Of a stretch of 64,000 nt of DNA, positions 1 to 10,030 are shown piece by piece (the stretch's first letter is position 1; each line of letters opens with the position of its first letter). The notes under the pieces were generated by a model. That model was given only the letters and a program-made list of their open reading frames with translations. It ran no database searches and was not told the DNA's origin. Made by a program: the position numbers and the translations under genes. Origin of the DNA: Adiantum capillus-veneris (Eukaryota; Streptophyta; Polypodiopsida; Polypodiales; Pteridaceae); the NCBI GenBank assembly GCA_014529385.2, contig CM043950.1, forward strand, positions 150,602,945 to 150,666,944, given 5' to 3'.

Positions 1-2
1 CT

Positions 3-1566
3 GATTGCAATGAGCCTTCATGTTACAAGGAAGCAGTGCAAATGAAGGACTCCGGGAATTAATAATTGGCCATGCAGTCAGAGATGACAGCTCTGCATAA
101 AAACCAGACATGGAAGCTAGTTAAATTACCACAGGGTAAAAAGGCTCTACCTTGTAAATGGGTTTACAGGTATAAGATCACCGCTCATGATAGTTAGCCA
201 AAGTACAAAGCAAGGCTTGTTGCCAAGGGCTTTAAGCAAGAACAAGGCATTGACTTTGATGAAGTCTTCTCTCCGGTGGTCAAGATGACTACATTGAGAT
301 GCTTTCTTGCATTGGTTGCCATATTAGATTTGGTGTTGCACCAAATGGATGTCAAGACAGCGTTCTTGCATGGTGATTTAGATGCGGAAATTTACATACA
401 GCAGCCAGAAGGGTTTGTTGAGAAAGGCAAGGAAGATTTGGTATGCCAGTTGTTAAAGAGTCTTTATGGCTTAAAACAATCACCGAGGGCATGGTACCAT
501 AAGTTCCACAAGTTTATGCTTTCTCAAGGCTACAAACGTAGTGAGTTCGATCACTGTCTATATACAAAGAAGGCTAAGGATGGCAGTTGGCTGATCCTTA
601 TTTTGTATGTGGATGACATGTTAATTGTTGGCAAGCACTTGGAAGAAATTTCAGCTTTGAAGTCAAAGATGGCAAAATCGTTTGACATGAAAGACATGGG
701 TGAGGCAAGTCATATACTTGGTATGCGCATTCAGAGAGACAGATCAACGAAGTTGATTTGGTTATCTCAAACAGAGTATATTGACAAGGTTTTGCAACGT
801 TTCAATATGGAGAAGGGAAAGGCATTTGAGTGTTCCATTGCCACCATATGTGAAACTTAGCAAACAAGATTGTCCTGTGTCTGAGGAAGAACAGGATGAA
901 ATGGATAAGATTCCATATGCGTCTGCAGTGGGTAGTTTGATGTATGCAATGATTGCTACTCGCCCATACATTGTATTTGCAGTGGGAGTAGTAAGTCGAT
1001 ACATGTCAAACCCAGGCAAGAAACATTGGGAGGCAGTGAAAGGAATATTGAGATACCTGAAAGCTACAAAGAGTATGCGTATATGCTATGGGAGTCAGGA
1101 GCTAAGTGTAAAGGGTTTTACAGACTCAAATTATGCAAGTGACTTAGACAACCGAAGGTCTATGTCAGGGTATGTCTTTACATTGGCTGGTGGAGCAGTA
1201 TCATGGCGTTCTAGATTACAAGATTGTGTTACTCAGTCTACTACAGAGGCTAAATATGTTGCAGCATCAGAGGCATGCAAAGAATCAATTTGTCTTAATC
1301 GACTAGTAACAGATTTGGGAATCAAAGAAGAGATGCCTGTGTTATATTGTGATAGTCAGAGTGCTATACAATTGGCTCGCAATCCAGTTTATCACTCAAA
1401 GACAAAGCATGTGGATGTGAAGTATCATTTCATCAGGGAAATTCTCGAGGATAAGCAAATTCAGCTTGTCAAAGTTCACACCACAGAAAATCCTGTTGAT
1501 CTACTTACAAAAGTACTTCCCTCAGAGAGCTTTGCGCATTTTCGCAAGCAGTTAGGTGTAGGGTAG
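3..1566 (+). pseudogene. Ty1/copia pol remnant: reverse transcriptase and RNase H
   Basis: This is the 3' half of a copia polyprotein, cut by the window start. Seen: the WVYRYKI and YKARLVAKGFKQEQGIDF RT blocks, YGLKQSPRAWY, the catalytic YVDD at 606-617, then an RNase H domain with TEAKYVAASEA, the DSQSAIQLA block, a TKHVDVKYHFIRE block and a C-terminal LTKVLP motif. The RT would copy element RNA and RNase H would remove it. Breaks: in-frame stops at 60-62, 63-65 and 195-197, and a +1 frameshift near 815-860, where frame 3 ends in a stop and the reading continues in frame 1 (open from 781). The stop at 1564-1566 matches the usual end of copia pol, 78 bp before the LTR. It is an inactive copy. 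Family assignment is secure from motif order; lineage is not assigned. Confidence 0.93.
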
Positions 1567-1632
1567 TACATCACTTCTCTACATCTCTTGTATAGTAGCT
1601 TCTCTCACACATAAAGTACCACATTGGACTTT

Positions 1633-1835
1633 AAGTGGGAGGTTGTTGGGGTATAAAGCCCAATGTGGTCGCCCAGGTAAGTGGGCGGGCCGCCAGGTAT
1701 GTACACATATTCTTTTGTAAAAACCTAATAAGAACTCTATGCTCTACACATTACAGTAGAGCGAGTTCACCATATCGTCGTGCTCTTCTTCTCGCACTCT
1801 CTCTTGCATCGCACTTCCGCTCGTACTCCTTCAGT
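1633..1835 (+). mobile_element. copia polypurine tract and truncated 3' LTR
   Basis: A purine run (aagtgggagg, 1633-1642) is followed by TGTTGGGG from about 1644, the expected order of polypurine tract then 3' LTR start after a copia pol. The LTR holds an AT-rich stretch (1705-1745) and a pyrimidine-rich stretch. At about 1836 it gives way without a matching CA end to integrase coding sequence of another copia copy, so the LTR is probably truncated. The right edge is approximate. Confidence 0.7.
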
Positions 1836-2480
1836 AGGTACTATGTGAGCTTCATTGATGACTATACAAGGAAAATATGAATCTATCTCATGAAGCAGAA
1901 AGGGGAGGGGCTTATGCACTTTCAGAATTTCAAGAGTATGGTTGAAAATTTGATTGGAAAACATGTAAAGCACCTGAGGTTAGATGGAGGGGGAGAATAC
2001 TTCTCCAATGAGTTCAAAGGTTTTTTGAAAATGCATGAAATGTAGAGGCAGTTTCCATGCAGGTATATTCCATAGCAAAACAGTGTTACTGAGCAAAAGA
2101 ATAGGCACATAGCAAAAGTTCCTAGAGCGTCGACGAATGAGAAGGGTGTGCCTGATTGTTATTTGGTTAAGGCTATTGCTATAGGTAAACAACATCCCGA
2201 TTGCTGTGATACATGATATGACACTAGAAGAGAAGTTTTGTGATGAAAAATTGGATATATCATATTTTAAAGTGTTTGAATGTCTTGCTTGTGTGCATGT
2301 GTCAGATTAAACTTGATCCAAAAGTAGAAAAATGTATGTTCATTGGATATTCCATTTAGCAGAAAGGGCATGTGTTGCAATCCTATCACTAGTAAAGTCA
2401 AGGAGAGCAAAGATGTTGTTTTTTATAAAATGGCAAGGTGGTATGCTGATAGTTGGATGATTTAGGGACTGATGTAAGAC
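1836..2480 (+). pseudogene. Ty1/copia integrase remnant (second element)
   Basis: Translation starts abruptly at a copia integrase core: YYVSFIDDYTRKI, then in shifted frames KHVKHLRLDGGGEYFSNEF (catalytic D and the conserved GGEY-like block), a TEQKNRHIAK block corresponding to the copia N-G-V-A-E-R-x-N-R motif, and further down LDPKVEKCMFIGY, the conserved LDPKSxKCxFLGY segment. Stops and frameshifts are frequent. The 5' part (gag, protease, integrase N-terminus) is missing at the junction with the preceding LTR. It probably belongs to the same decayed element as the RT at 3504-4419 and the LTR at 5713-6039. Confidence 0.85.
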
Positions 2481-2881
2481 AAAATGTGGCCATAAAAATA
2501 AAGGTGCATAGTCACAGATGTTAAGTGGGTTACAAGAGTCACCTAGTGCAGGTTATGGTGAGAAGCCATGAAGTGGCAAGCTACATAACAATAAGAGTCC
2601 TACTAACTTTTCAAATGTATTAAGAAAAGGGAAGGAAAATTTTGATGATATCCCTAAGCTACTAAATTTAAGTACAATTCATTATGATGGTGACAGAAAC
2701 TGATCTAAATAGAGCTTAGATGAGGATTTTGTCATACCCTTTATGACCTGGGGGATTCATTGTGTATTTTTGTATGGTACCACATGAGTATACAAGAGGG
2801 GGAGTTTTGGAGGTGGAACATAAGCGTATACAATAGGGGTTGTCCCCCTATTATCTTATGCTCATACCATATGTGGGGGGT

Positions 2882-2925
<44 letters not shown>
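2882..2925. repeat. 44-nt homopolymeric G tract
   Basis: An unbroken run of G occupies 2882-2925, preceded by shorter G runs (gtggggggtgggg). It can form G-quadruplexes and is prone to length errors, so its true length is uncertain. The proline-rich reading frame across it on the minus strand is an artefact. Confidence 0.97.
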
Positions 2926-2926
<1 letters not shown>

Positions 2927-3152
2927 ATAAGGGAGGGGTGAGTATAAGGGAAGTATAAGCCTCATGCTCTCTTGGCTAGCCCCTTATGCCAATGCTTGAT
3001 GTTTTGTGTAACCATCATCAGGCATGGTGGAGTGTTTTCTTTTCAAAATAAAGAACCATGCATGTATGTGGAAGTAAGTTTAGATATTAATAAATTTTGG
3101 ATCCCCAATTGTTTAAATAAAAAAAGCTTGAAAATTTTAAGTACTTCTGGTT

Positions 3153-3290
3153 TTGAGTCTAGTTAAAATGAAACATTTATTGAAACTAGAGATTAAGGGT
3201 AGACAAATGGAGAGTAAGTAGTTGAGTCTAGTTAAAATGAAACATTTATTGAAACTAGAGATTAAGGGTAGACAAATGGAGAGTAAGTAG
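3153..3290. repeat. 69-bp perfect tandem duplication
   Basis: The unit beginning ttgagtctagttaaaatg at 3153 is repeated from 3222, giving two adjacent copies with a 69-bp period that look identical by eye. It is noncoding and lies just upstream of the copia RT remnant. It is probably a recent replication-slippage or repair duplication. Confidence 0.95.
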
Positions 3291-3503
3291 TTGAGTCTTG
3301 GACCCAAATTAGTGTCCCAAAAAAATTGGGGTTACATGTAAAATGATAGGCTGGGATTTTTTTTAACCGGTTCTTGAAAGAAAACACCCTTCAACACAAC
3401 TGGCCAAAAAATGCAAGGAACCTTTATGTTCAAGGCCAAAAAGTGTGAAAGATTTATTTAAGAGGTTGTGTTATAAACAAGAAGATGCTATCAAAGATAA
3501 TAA

Positions 3504-4419
3504 ATGGTGGAAGATATAGATGAGAAGATGGCTACCCTTGATGCCAATGGAACATGTGAGTTGGTGCCATTACTAGAGGGAAAGAAGGCAATTGGATGCA
3601 AATGGGTTTACAACATAAAGTACAATTTTGATGGCAGTGTGAGCAAGTACAAGGCAAGGTTGTGGCCAAGGGTTATGCATAAATGTATGGGATTGATTAT
3701 GAGGAGACATTCATACATGTAGCCAAGACCACTTATGTGTTTATTGCAGTGGCTACAACTTTAGAATGGGTGTTGAAACAAATGGATGTAAAGGTTGTTT
3801 TCTTGAAAAGGAGACTTGGAGGAAGTTGTGTATATGATGCAGCCACATGTTTATGTGAATATGAGGCTACATGACCTTGTATGTCGGTTTAAAAAATCAC
3901 TATATGGACTAAAGCAAACACCTAGATCTTGGTATGAGAGGATTGTGACATTCGTTGTTTCTTTGGGTTTTGAGATGTCTGAAGTAGATCATTCATTGTA
4001 TCTACTTGTTGTGATATGCTTCTATGTGGATGACTTGATTGTTGGAGGTGATAATGTGGCTAAAATAGAGAGTGTGCAGGCTCTACTTATGTAGGAGTTA
4101 GATATGAAATACTTTGGAGACTTGTGGTATTTCTTGGGCATTAAATTGTTCACATAGAAGTGGGTGCATGATTATCACAAAGATGATATGATTTGGGCAT
4201 GCTAAAAAGGTATGGTATGGCTTATTGTAGGCCAATTGTCATGCCCTTAGATTAGAATTTGAAGCTGGGGATTGATATAGGTCAAATGCTTGATAATTCT
4301 ACCATTTATAGGAAGATGGTTGGTAGCTTGATCTACTTGACTATCTCACATCTAGAATTGAGCTACACAATTGGATTGGAGAGTCGGTTTATGCAATCTC
4401 CTAGGAATCCAGACTTAGC
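3504..4419 (+). pseudogene. Ty1/copia reverse transcriptase remnant (second element)
   Basis: RT blocks are readable across several frames: the GCKWVYNIKYNFDG and SKYKARL blocks, then LKQMDVK, YGLKQTPRSWYE, HSLYLLVVICFYVDDLIVGG (catalytic YVDD at 4023-4034) and QMLDNSTIYRKMVGSLIYLT, which opens the connection to RNase H. There is a frameshift near 3655-3690 and a stop after QALLM at 4092-4094. The reading halts at about 4408 (RFMQSPRN), where an inverted copy of the preceding 691 bp is inserted. The copy is inactive. Its downstream continuation resumes at about 5120. Confidence 0.9.
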
Positions 4420-5119
4420 TGCAAATGTGCTAAGTCTGGATTCCTAGGAGATTGCATGAACCGACTCTCCAATCCAATTGTGTAGCTCAATTCTAGATGT
4501 GAGATAGTCAAGTAGATCAAGCTACCAACCATCTTCCTATAAATGGTAGAATTATCAAGCATTTGACCTATATCAATCCCCAGCTTCAAATTCTAATCTA
4601 AGGGCATGACAATTGGCCTACAATAAGCCATACCATACCTTTTTAGCATGCCCAAATCATATCATCTTTGTGATAATCATGCACCCACTTCTATGTGAAC
4701 AATTTAATGCCCAAGAAATACCACAAGTCTCCAAAGTATTTCATATCTAACTCCTACATAAGTAGAGCCTGCACACTCTCTATTTTAGCCACATTATCAC
4801 CTCCAACAATCAAGTCATCCACATAGAAGCATATCACAACAAGTAGATACAATGAATGATCTACTTCAGACATCTCAAAACCCAAAGAAACAACGAATGT
4901 CACAATCCTCTCATACCAAGATCTAGGTGTTTGCTTTAGTCCATATAGTGATTTTTTAAACCGACATACAAGGTCATGTAGCCTCATATTCACATAAACA
5001 TGTGGCTGCATCATATACACAACTTCCTCCAAGTCTCCTTTTCAAGAAAACAACCTTTACATCCATTTGTTTCAACACCCGTTCTAAAGTTGTAGCCACT
5101 GCAATAAACACATAAGTGG
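3729..5119. repeat. 691-bp near-perfect inverted repeat with a 9-nt loop
   Basis: Arm 1 is 3729-4419 and arm 2 is 4429-5119, with the spacer tgcaaatgt at 4420-4428. The symmetry centre is 4424, so position x pairs with 8848-x; mirrored reading frames (3816-4094 with 4754-5032, and 4259 with 4589) confirm it. I found only two mismatches by eye: codon W versus R near 3772/5076, and t/c near 4390/4458. After arm 2 the copia sequence resumes with a second copy of about 4370-4408 (5125-5166). The arms carry RT coding sequence, so a transcript would fold into a very long hairpin. Confidence 0.97.
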
Positions 5120-5704
5120 AATCCAGGCTTGGATTGGAGAGTCGGTTTATGCAATCTCCTAGGAATTTGCACATTCTGCTATGTGAGTGCAAATTTGTAT
5201 TATGCACTCTTTTATAGGATTAATGTTGAGTCACAACTCTATGGTTACACATTTGCAAATTGGGTTGGTAGCACATATAATTGTAGTCTACCAACCGATT
5301 CATTTTTTTACTTGGGAGTGTTGCTATCACATGAAAAAATGAGAAGCAACCTATGGTTGCTCTATCAAGGAAAGAGGTAGAGTACACAAGTGCTATAGTG
5401 GTGGCATGTGAAGTAGCATGGTTGGGATTTCTTCCTTCAGGGCTTTGGAGTATAGGTACAAAGGCCGATTTTCATCTACACTGACAACCTCAGCAGCATA
5501 CAGTTGTCTTAGAACCCGATTTTTCATGCAAGGATGAAGCACATTGAGGTGCATTACCACTTCATCAGAGATAATTTCTTGGCAAGTGACATCGACCTTG
5601 AGTACGTGATGATGGATGAGAAAGCTGCAATTATCTTCACGAAGGCCCTTGAAGTGAAGAAGTTGCTGTGGTTTCAAGCAATGCTTGGCATACTAGAGAT
5701 GACG
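5120..5704 (+). pseudogene. Ty1/copia RNase H remnant (second element, resumed)
   Basis: After the fold-back, the element continues with a repeated RFMQSPRN-coding stretch and then RNase H pieces in shifted frames: VESQLYGYTFANWVGSTYN (the TDADWAG block), VALSRKEVEYTSAIVVACE, YTDNLSSIQLS, then HARMKHIEVHYHFIRDNF and a C-terminal IFTKALEVKKL. The match to copia RNase H in order and spacing is clear. Several frameshifts and stops make it inactive. It leads directly into the polypurine tract and LTR at 5713. Confidence 0.87.
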
Positions 5705-5712
5705 CGGGGGAG

Positions 5713-6039
5713 TGTTGAGATATCAAGCTCAACATGTACATGATGGTAGAAAAAGTCAATGTATTCTACCTACCAAAATGATGGTACACTTATCCATTCA
5801 GCTCACTCACTAGTAGTTCACACAAGACCATTGTACTAGTTTCTCCCTATGTTGTACCTTCCCTTTTATGCTTTGTAGACTTCTTACCTTGAGTTAGTGA
5901 AGAAGAAGCAGCATAATGTTTTGCCTTTATCTCTATGTTTGTGTGTGTGCGTGTGTGCGCGTGCACGCACGTGCATGCGTGCTTGCAAGAGCTCAAGCTC
6001 TCTCCTTCTCTATGTCTTAACATAGCATACATTCCAACA
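5713..6039 (+). mobile_element. copia 3' LTR (TGTTG...CAACA)
   Basis: A purine-rich tract (gcgggggag, 5704-5712) is followed by TGTTGAGATATC and the segment closes with ATTCCAACA at 6039, giving matched TGTTG/CAACA ends and a 327-bp LTR. It contains an alternating GT/GC tract at 5938-5986. No matching 5' LTR was found in the window, because the 5' half of the element is lost. Confidence 0.8.
5938..5986. repeat. Alternating purine-pyrimidine tract (Z-DNA prone)
   Basis: About 49 bp of almost uninterrupted GT/GC/AC alternation lies inside the copia LTR, including cgcgtgcacgcacgtgcatg. Such sequence favours left-handed Z-DNA under supercoiling. Confidence 0.9.
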
Positions 6040-6129
6040 ATCTGACATTGTAGTAGAATCCTGGTATAGACCATAAGGTAAACAAAACACCAAAATGCAT
6101 CCATGTCTTTCATGTCCTAGCAAGTCTTG

Positions 6130-6930
6130 AGATAAGAAGATTACTTTTTTTCATTTGGATTGTAGATCAAAGCTTCTGTAAATGTGTTTTTTAGTGTCTT
6201 TGGATGCAAATGAGTAATTATAGCCTTAATGTTAGGATGCATGTCCTGAAGAAAACCTTGAACCTTGTGGAACTTGTCCAACTCATCCAAATTAAGGATA
6301 ATCTCTCTATACTTGAAGATATAATTTGTTAGAGAAGCATTTTGCATGTAACAATTGTCTCATGCCTTCCATTCTTCTCCGCTTCATTACTAGATAAAAA
6401 TTATTTCTTAAACACATGCTTAAATTGCATCCACATCTTGGTCTTTTGTATAGGGGGAATAGACATCCACCACTTGTAGGCCATGCCTTGTAAAGCTAGA
6501 TTGGTCTATATAGGACATGAAGCATCTAGTGTCACATAGAGATGGTGAATGCATGTTCACTTACGTGAAAAAGTATTAATGCCATCTTTATTGTGTTCTC
6601 GATCATCACCTCTGTAGAATAATGGCTTTAGATCCTTCATCCATGATGAAATTTTTTTACCATCATTCTCTACAGGAGGAGACTTTGATAATGATGGAAT
6701 TCCATTGGCTCCTTGACTGAACATGGTTGGAATCTTCAATTGATTTGTTCCAACTTGCAAAATAAAATTATCAAATAGATCCATGAGTGCAATTAAATTT
6801 GAAGTAATCAAGGCAAAATTAATTTTGGTTTGTTGAATTTGTCATAGAGAGCATTAAAATTGTGCATGTTGGTGAAGCCATCTTCATTTTGGATATCATC
6901 ATTCTCTTTGGTCCTTACATCCATCCGGCC
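6130..6930 (-). pseudogene. Retrotransposon gag remnant (antisense)
   Basis: Read on the minus strand from about 6925 (MDVRTKENDD) the sequence gives a decayed gag: an N-terminal part with VGTNQLKIPTMFSQG, then KISSWMKDLKPLFYRGDD, LALQGMAYKWWM, KTKMWMQFKHVF and SLTNYIFKYREIILNLDELD. The order resembles the Retrotrans_gag capsid fold (A-x-x-WW, W-x-x-F, Y-x-x-x-F). Multiple stops and frameshifts break it. No protease or RT follows in this orientation, so it is an isolated fragment. Superfamily (gypsy or copia) is not certain. Confidence 0.7.
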
Positions 6931-7369
6931 CCAAAGATCGAGGGTTTTCAAAATCAAGCTGATGGTTTTTGAGAAGAGGATTGTCTACCTACACGGAAGA
7001 TAGAAAAATTTTGCAAGAAAGAAGGGTACTATTCCTCTTGAACCAGAGTTACACATTGTTAAACTCAAAATGACTAATACCATAAAGAATCCATATGTGA
7101 TGTATTGTATCAAAGTGACACCTTGTGTAACTTGAAACGAGTAATATCGCAAAGAATCCATACTACTAGATGTCTACAAAATTTTGAAGAGAAAAAAAAC
7201 ACGGATTTGAAGAAATGTGCAACCCTTTCTCTACAATTTCTTTGATGGTTTCTCCCAAACTATGAAAAGCCTTGCCAAAGTCTTGAGGCACTTGTAAATC
7301 TCCCCTTTGCAAAGGTTTTGGCCACAAGAAGGCCGAGCCCCTTTTTGGGCACCCACCTTGTGAAACAAG
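6931..7369. other. No recognisable feature
   Basis: I see no coding domain, tandem repeat or RNA gene here. Confidence 0.5.
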
Positions 7370-7576
7370 GTGAGGCTATGGCATGGAAACTTGTCGAGCA
7401 ACATGTGTCGATGATGATGAATAATGAGCTACCCAAGAGGCTTGGGTGTTAGGCCAAGGGCCAGGACACACATGTGGCACAAGGGGCCTATAAATAGCAT
7501 GGCCAAGGGCTTGTACAGGGCATGGTTGGGTGGAGAAGAGCATGTGGTTGTTCCCTCCTTTCACTGGTATCAGAGC
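7370..7576 (+). mobile_element. LTR end with TATA box and tRNA-Met primer-binding site
   Basis: TGGTATCAGAGC at 7565-7576 is an exact initiator-tRNA-Met primer-binding site, as used by most plant LTR elements. It follows an LTR-like end (cctttca, then one c). A TATA box (tataaata, 7489-7496) lies 70 bp upstream, as expected for U3/R. The left LTR boundary is not seen (about 7370 is a guess). No gag-pol follows; sequence runs into the (TC)n tract and LINE at 7826, so this is a truncated or non-autonomous element. Confidence 0.65.
7489..7496 (+). promoter_or_regulatory. TATA box of an LTR
   Basis: The sequence tataaata lies 68 bp upstream of the inferred LTR end, which is consistent with an LTR promoter. 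Confidence 0.55.
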
Positions 7577-7819
7577 GAGTGAGACTCGAGGAAAGGGAGT
7601 TGTGAAGATTTTGTTGATGCATGCATGCACCCTTGTGGGGAGGAGATGAGGAGTTTTCGAGGGAAACCTCTCTTTGCATAGGAAATATTGCTTGCAAGGA
7701 GGGAGCAGGATAGTTGCCCTCGATGGTTTGCCATCACTCTAGTTCCGCAAGGGAGCGCCCAGGCTTGAGAAATGCTTTTCACTTCTGCTACACGTGCCAA
7801 GACGCACCCTAGAGGCTAG

Positions 7820-7825
<6 letters not shown>

Positions 7826-7899
<74 letters not shown>
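7826..7899. repeat. (TC)n microsatellite at the LINE 5' side
   Basis: Seventy-four bases of uninterrupted TC dinucleotides end at 7899. The LINE sequence begins just after it, and a second (TC)n tract bounds the LINE 3' end. Confidence 0.98.
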
Positions 7900-7902
<3 letters not shown>

Positions 7903-8120
7903 GAGCCGTTCTAGTAGACAACAAGTTTACTCTTTGGGTCATAACTCCTTCATCTGAACTCCGATTTGGGTGATCTATACCCTCAATCAAAGAGCACGAT
8001 TCCCTCTACGCATTGATGTAAAGATAGAAATTTTCAGAGTTATGGAAGATGTTTCTGTAGCCACATTTTTGAAGTGAACAGGTTTAGGAAAGTTGACTCT
8101 CATCTCTTATTTTATATACA

Positions 8121-9108
8121 ATGTCTTCCGGCACACGTAAGGGTTATTCTTCTTCAACAGGGTCCACAACCATTGTAGAAAATGGTCCAAAATCTCCTAA
8201 GTTTGGAGATAGCAACACAACCACTCAACCAACGCCATCAAAATCATGATCATGGCGTACTTGGTATCATTGCAAGAGACCGTAAACAAACAAGGTAAAG
8301 ACTTACGGGCACTTGCAACAATGGAGAATGGCATGCTAAGGGTTCTTGTGGTTGAGAATGAGAATCTCAAGAGGACACTTGAGATGCAAACAACAGGTTT
8401 GATGCAACTTGAAGAGGAAGTCAAGGAATGTAAACGCTCTCTTGTGGACTTGAATGCTTTGAAGGAGCACATGAGCAAGTAAAGCATGACCATGTATTGA
8501 AAGAGGATAAATTTGACACCATGGGTCAGGATGTATGCGACATGAAAAATATATGCACAAACAAGTCTTGGGCTAATGTATGTGGTAGCAATGTGGTTCC
8601 TAATTCCTCTCTCATGCAAGCTATGGCTCAAACAAAGAATATTGAGAATGTGGATGTGGAGGAGTTGAAGGAATGAGAGAGACATTACAAGAACATTGTT
8701 ATTTGTAGAATTCCAAAAGAGAAGTTAGAGACACCTCCTTCTCTTGCCATTGTTATCAAAGATTTCTTCAAAACCCACTTTGGCATGTCCGGAGTTATGG
8801 TCTATGGAGCACAGGGAGTGGGTAAGCAAGGAGTTCCTCACTCGGGAGAACGGCCAATTGTATGCACCATGACGGATGAGACCAAACGAAAGATTATCCT
8901 TGATAATAGTTGGATCTCTTTGAGGGATACAAAATGTTTTGTATGTGAAGATCACACTATTAAGCAACAAAATATGCGTCGCAAGGCATATGAAGAAAAG
9001 AATAAGAAAAGCAAGGAGATCTCTCACAAAGAAAATGTGCCCAAAAGGAGGAGGCAAGTTCCTCGAGCAAATAGGGATGTGCCACCTATGAAGCCGAGTT
9101 ACAATTGA
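8121..9108 (+). pseudogene. LINE ORF1: coiled coil plus RRM-like and C-terminal domains
   Basis: Starts at the ATG at 8121 (MSSGTRKGYSSSTG). A stop interrupts it near 8248. The segment at 8246-8482 is a coiled coil (LQETVNKQGKDLRALATMEN, then a leucine-rich LEEEVKECK heptad stretch). After more breaks, NIVICRIPKEKLETPPS and IKDFFKTHFGM resemble the RRM-like core of L1 ORF1p (NVRIxGIPE, INxFF). GERPIVCTMTDETKRKIIL, CFVCEDHTIKQQNMRRKAYE and EKNKK resemble the L1 C-terminal domain (RPIIVRF, IFxSEDLTxE, RRK). It would act as the RNA-binding chaperone of the RNP. Similarity is judged by motif, not by search. Confidence 0.65.
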
Positions 9109-10030
9109 GATTTGATTTTGGAATTGTAATGGATACTCATAGAATGCGGGGGTTGGCATCGATGAACTAACAAGCAAAGCCGATGTTGTACTTCTTGTTG
9201 AAACTTGGGAGCATGATACACAAAGGATTAACGGCTTGGAGGATTACAATGCACATTCATTGATGTGGTCAAAGAATTTCAAGCACAGCGAAGAGGGCAA
9301 GGAGGGGTAGAATGTACGGTTAAGAAAGGACTGAAAGATTTTGTATCAATTGTGAAAGATGACAAGTACAAACGTTATGTATGGCTGAAACTTATGACAC
9401 CAAAAAGAGCACCCATTTTGGTAGCCAGTTGCTACATTCCTCATCACTTTTAAGCTTCCATGGATAGAGATCAGCCATTTTTGATTTAGAAGAGGACGTT
9501 GCTTATTTCAAAGATGAAGGTGATGTTATTGTATTTGGGGATATGAATGCTCGCACAAAAACATTGCAACATGATACTCAACAATTTGATATGCCATACA
9601 TTTCAAGAGAGTTGGAGGAAGTTCACTTGTATGATCGTACTTCAATGGATGAGAAAGAGCCAGATCACTATGGAAAGTTACTTTTACACATGTGTCATAG
9701 CACGGGTATGCTCATTGCCAATGGTGTATCTTTGTGGAGTGGAACCAATGGATTTACATATAGAAAACACAATGGGGATAGTGTGATTGACTATATGCTA
9801 CTCGTTGAAGTCATCATATATTGCATAAAGAGTTTTATGTTTGTCCAATGGACTGTGGAATCAGACCATCGGACCTTATGTATTGACCTTGCATGTGAAG
9901 AAGCAACTAAGCATGATAATCTCAGCCAAAGGGAAGAGAAGATATCACGATGTATGGATTTCAAACGGGCACTAATGTACATTGAAATGGCTGAGCAAAA
10001 GCTATGGATGACAAAGCTTCAATATGATGC
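9109..10030 (+). pseudogene. LINE ORF2 endonuclease domain
   Basis: Exonuclease-endonuclease-phosphatase fold motifs appear in order across frames: FWNCNG near the start, SKADVVLLVETWEHD (catalytic E of the ETW motif), VWLKLMTPKRAPILVASCYI, VIVFGDMNART (GDxNA motif), DSVIDYMLL and ESDHRTL (variant of the SDH motif). This domain would nick target DNA for target-primed reverse transcription. Stops near 9155, 9308, 9451 and 9488 and frameshifts inactivate it. The reading at 9543-10040 is the longest intact piece. Confidence 0.85.

Larger units (their letters stand above)
2481..3503 (+). other. Decayed copia linker with no readable coding sequence
   Basis: This lies between the integrase and RT parts of the second copia copy, where the poorly conserved linker is expected. 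I see no domain. It contains the 44-nt G run and the 69-bp tandem duplication described separately. Confidence 0.5.

Noticed and set aside
2741-2965. Proline-rich reading frame
   Set aside because: It is produced by the 44-nt G run on the opposite strand.
7739-7990. Arg-Glu repeat protein across the (TC)n tract on the minus strand
   Set aside because: It is a translation of a dinucleotide repeat with no flanking conserved sequence. Similar frames at 12957-13223, 13047-13253, 15214-15766 and 31848-32033 were rejected for the same reason.
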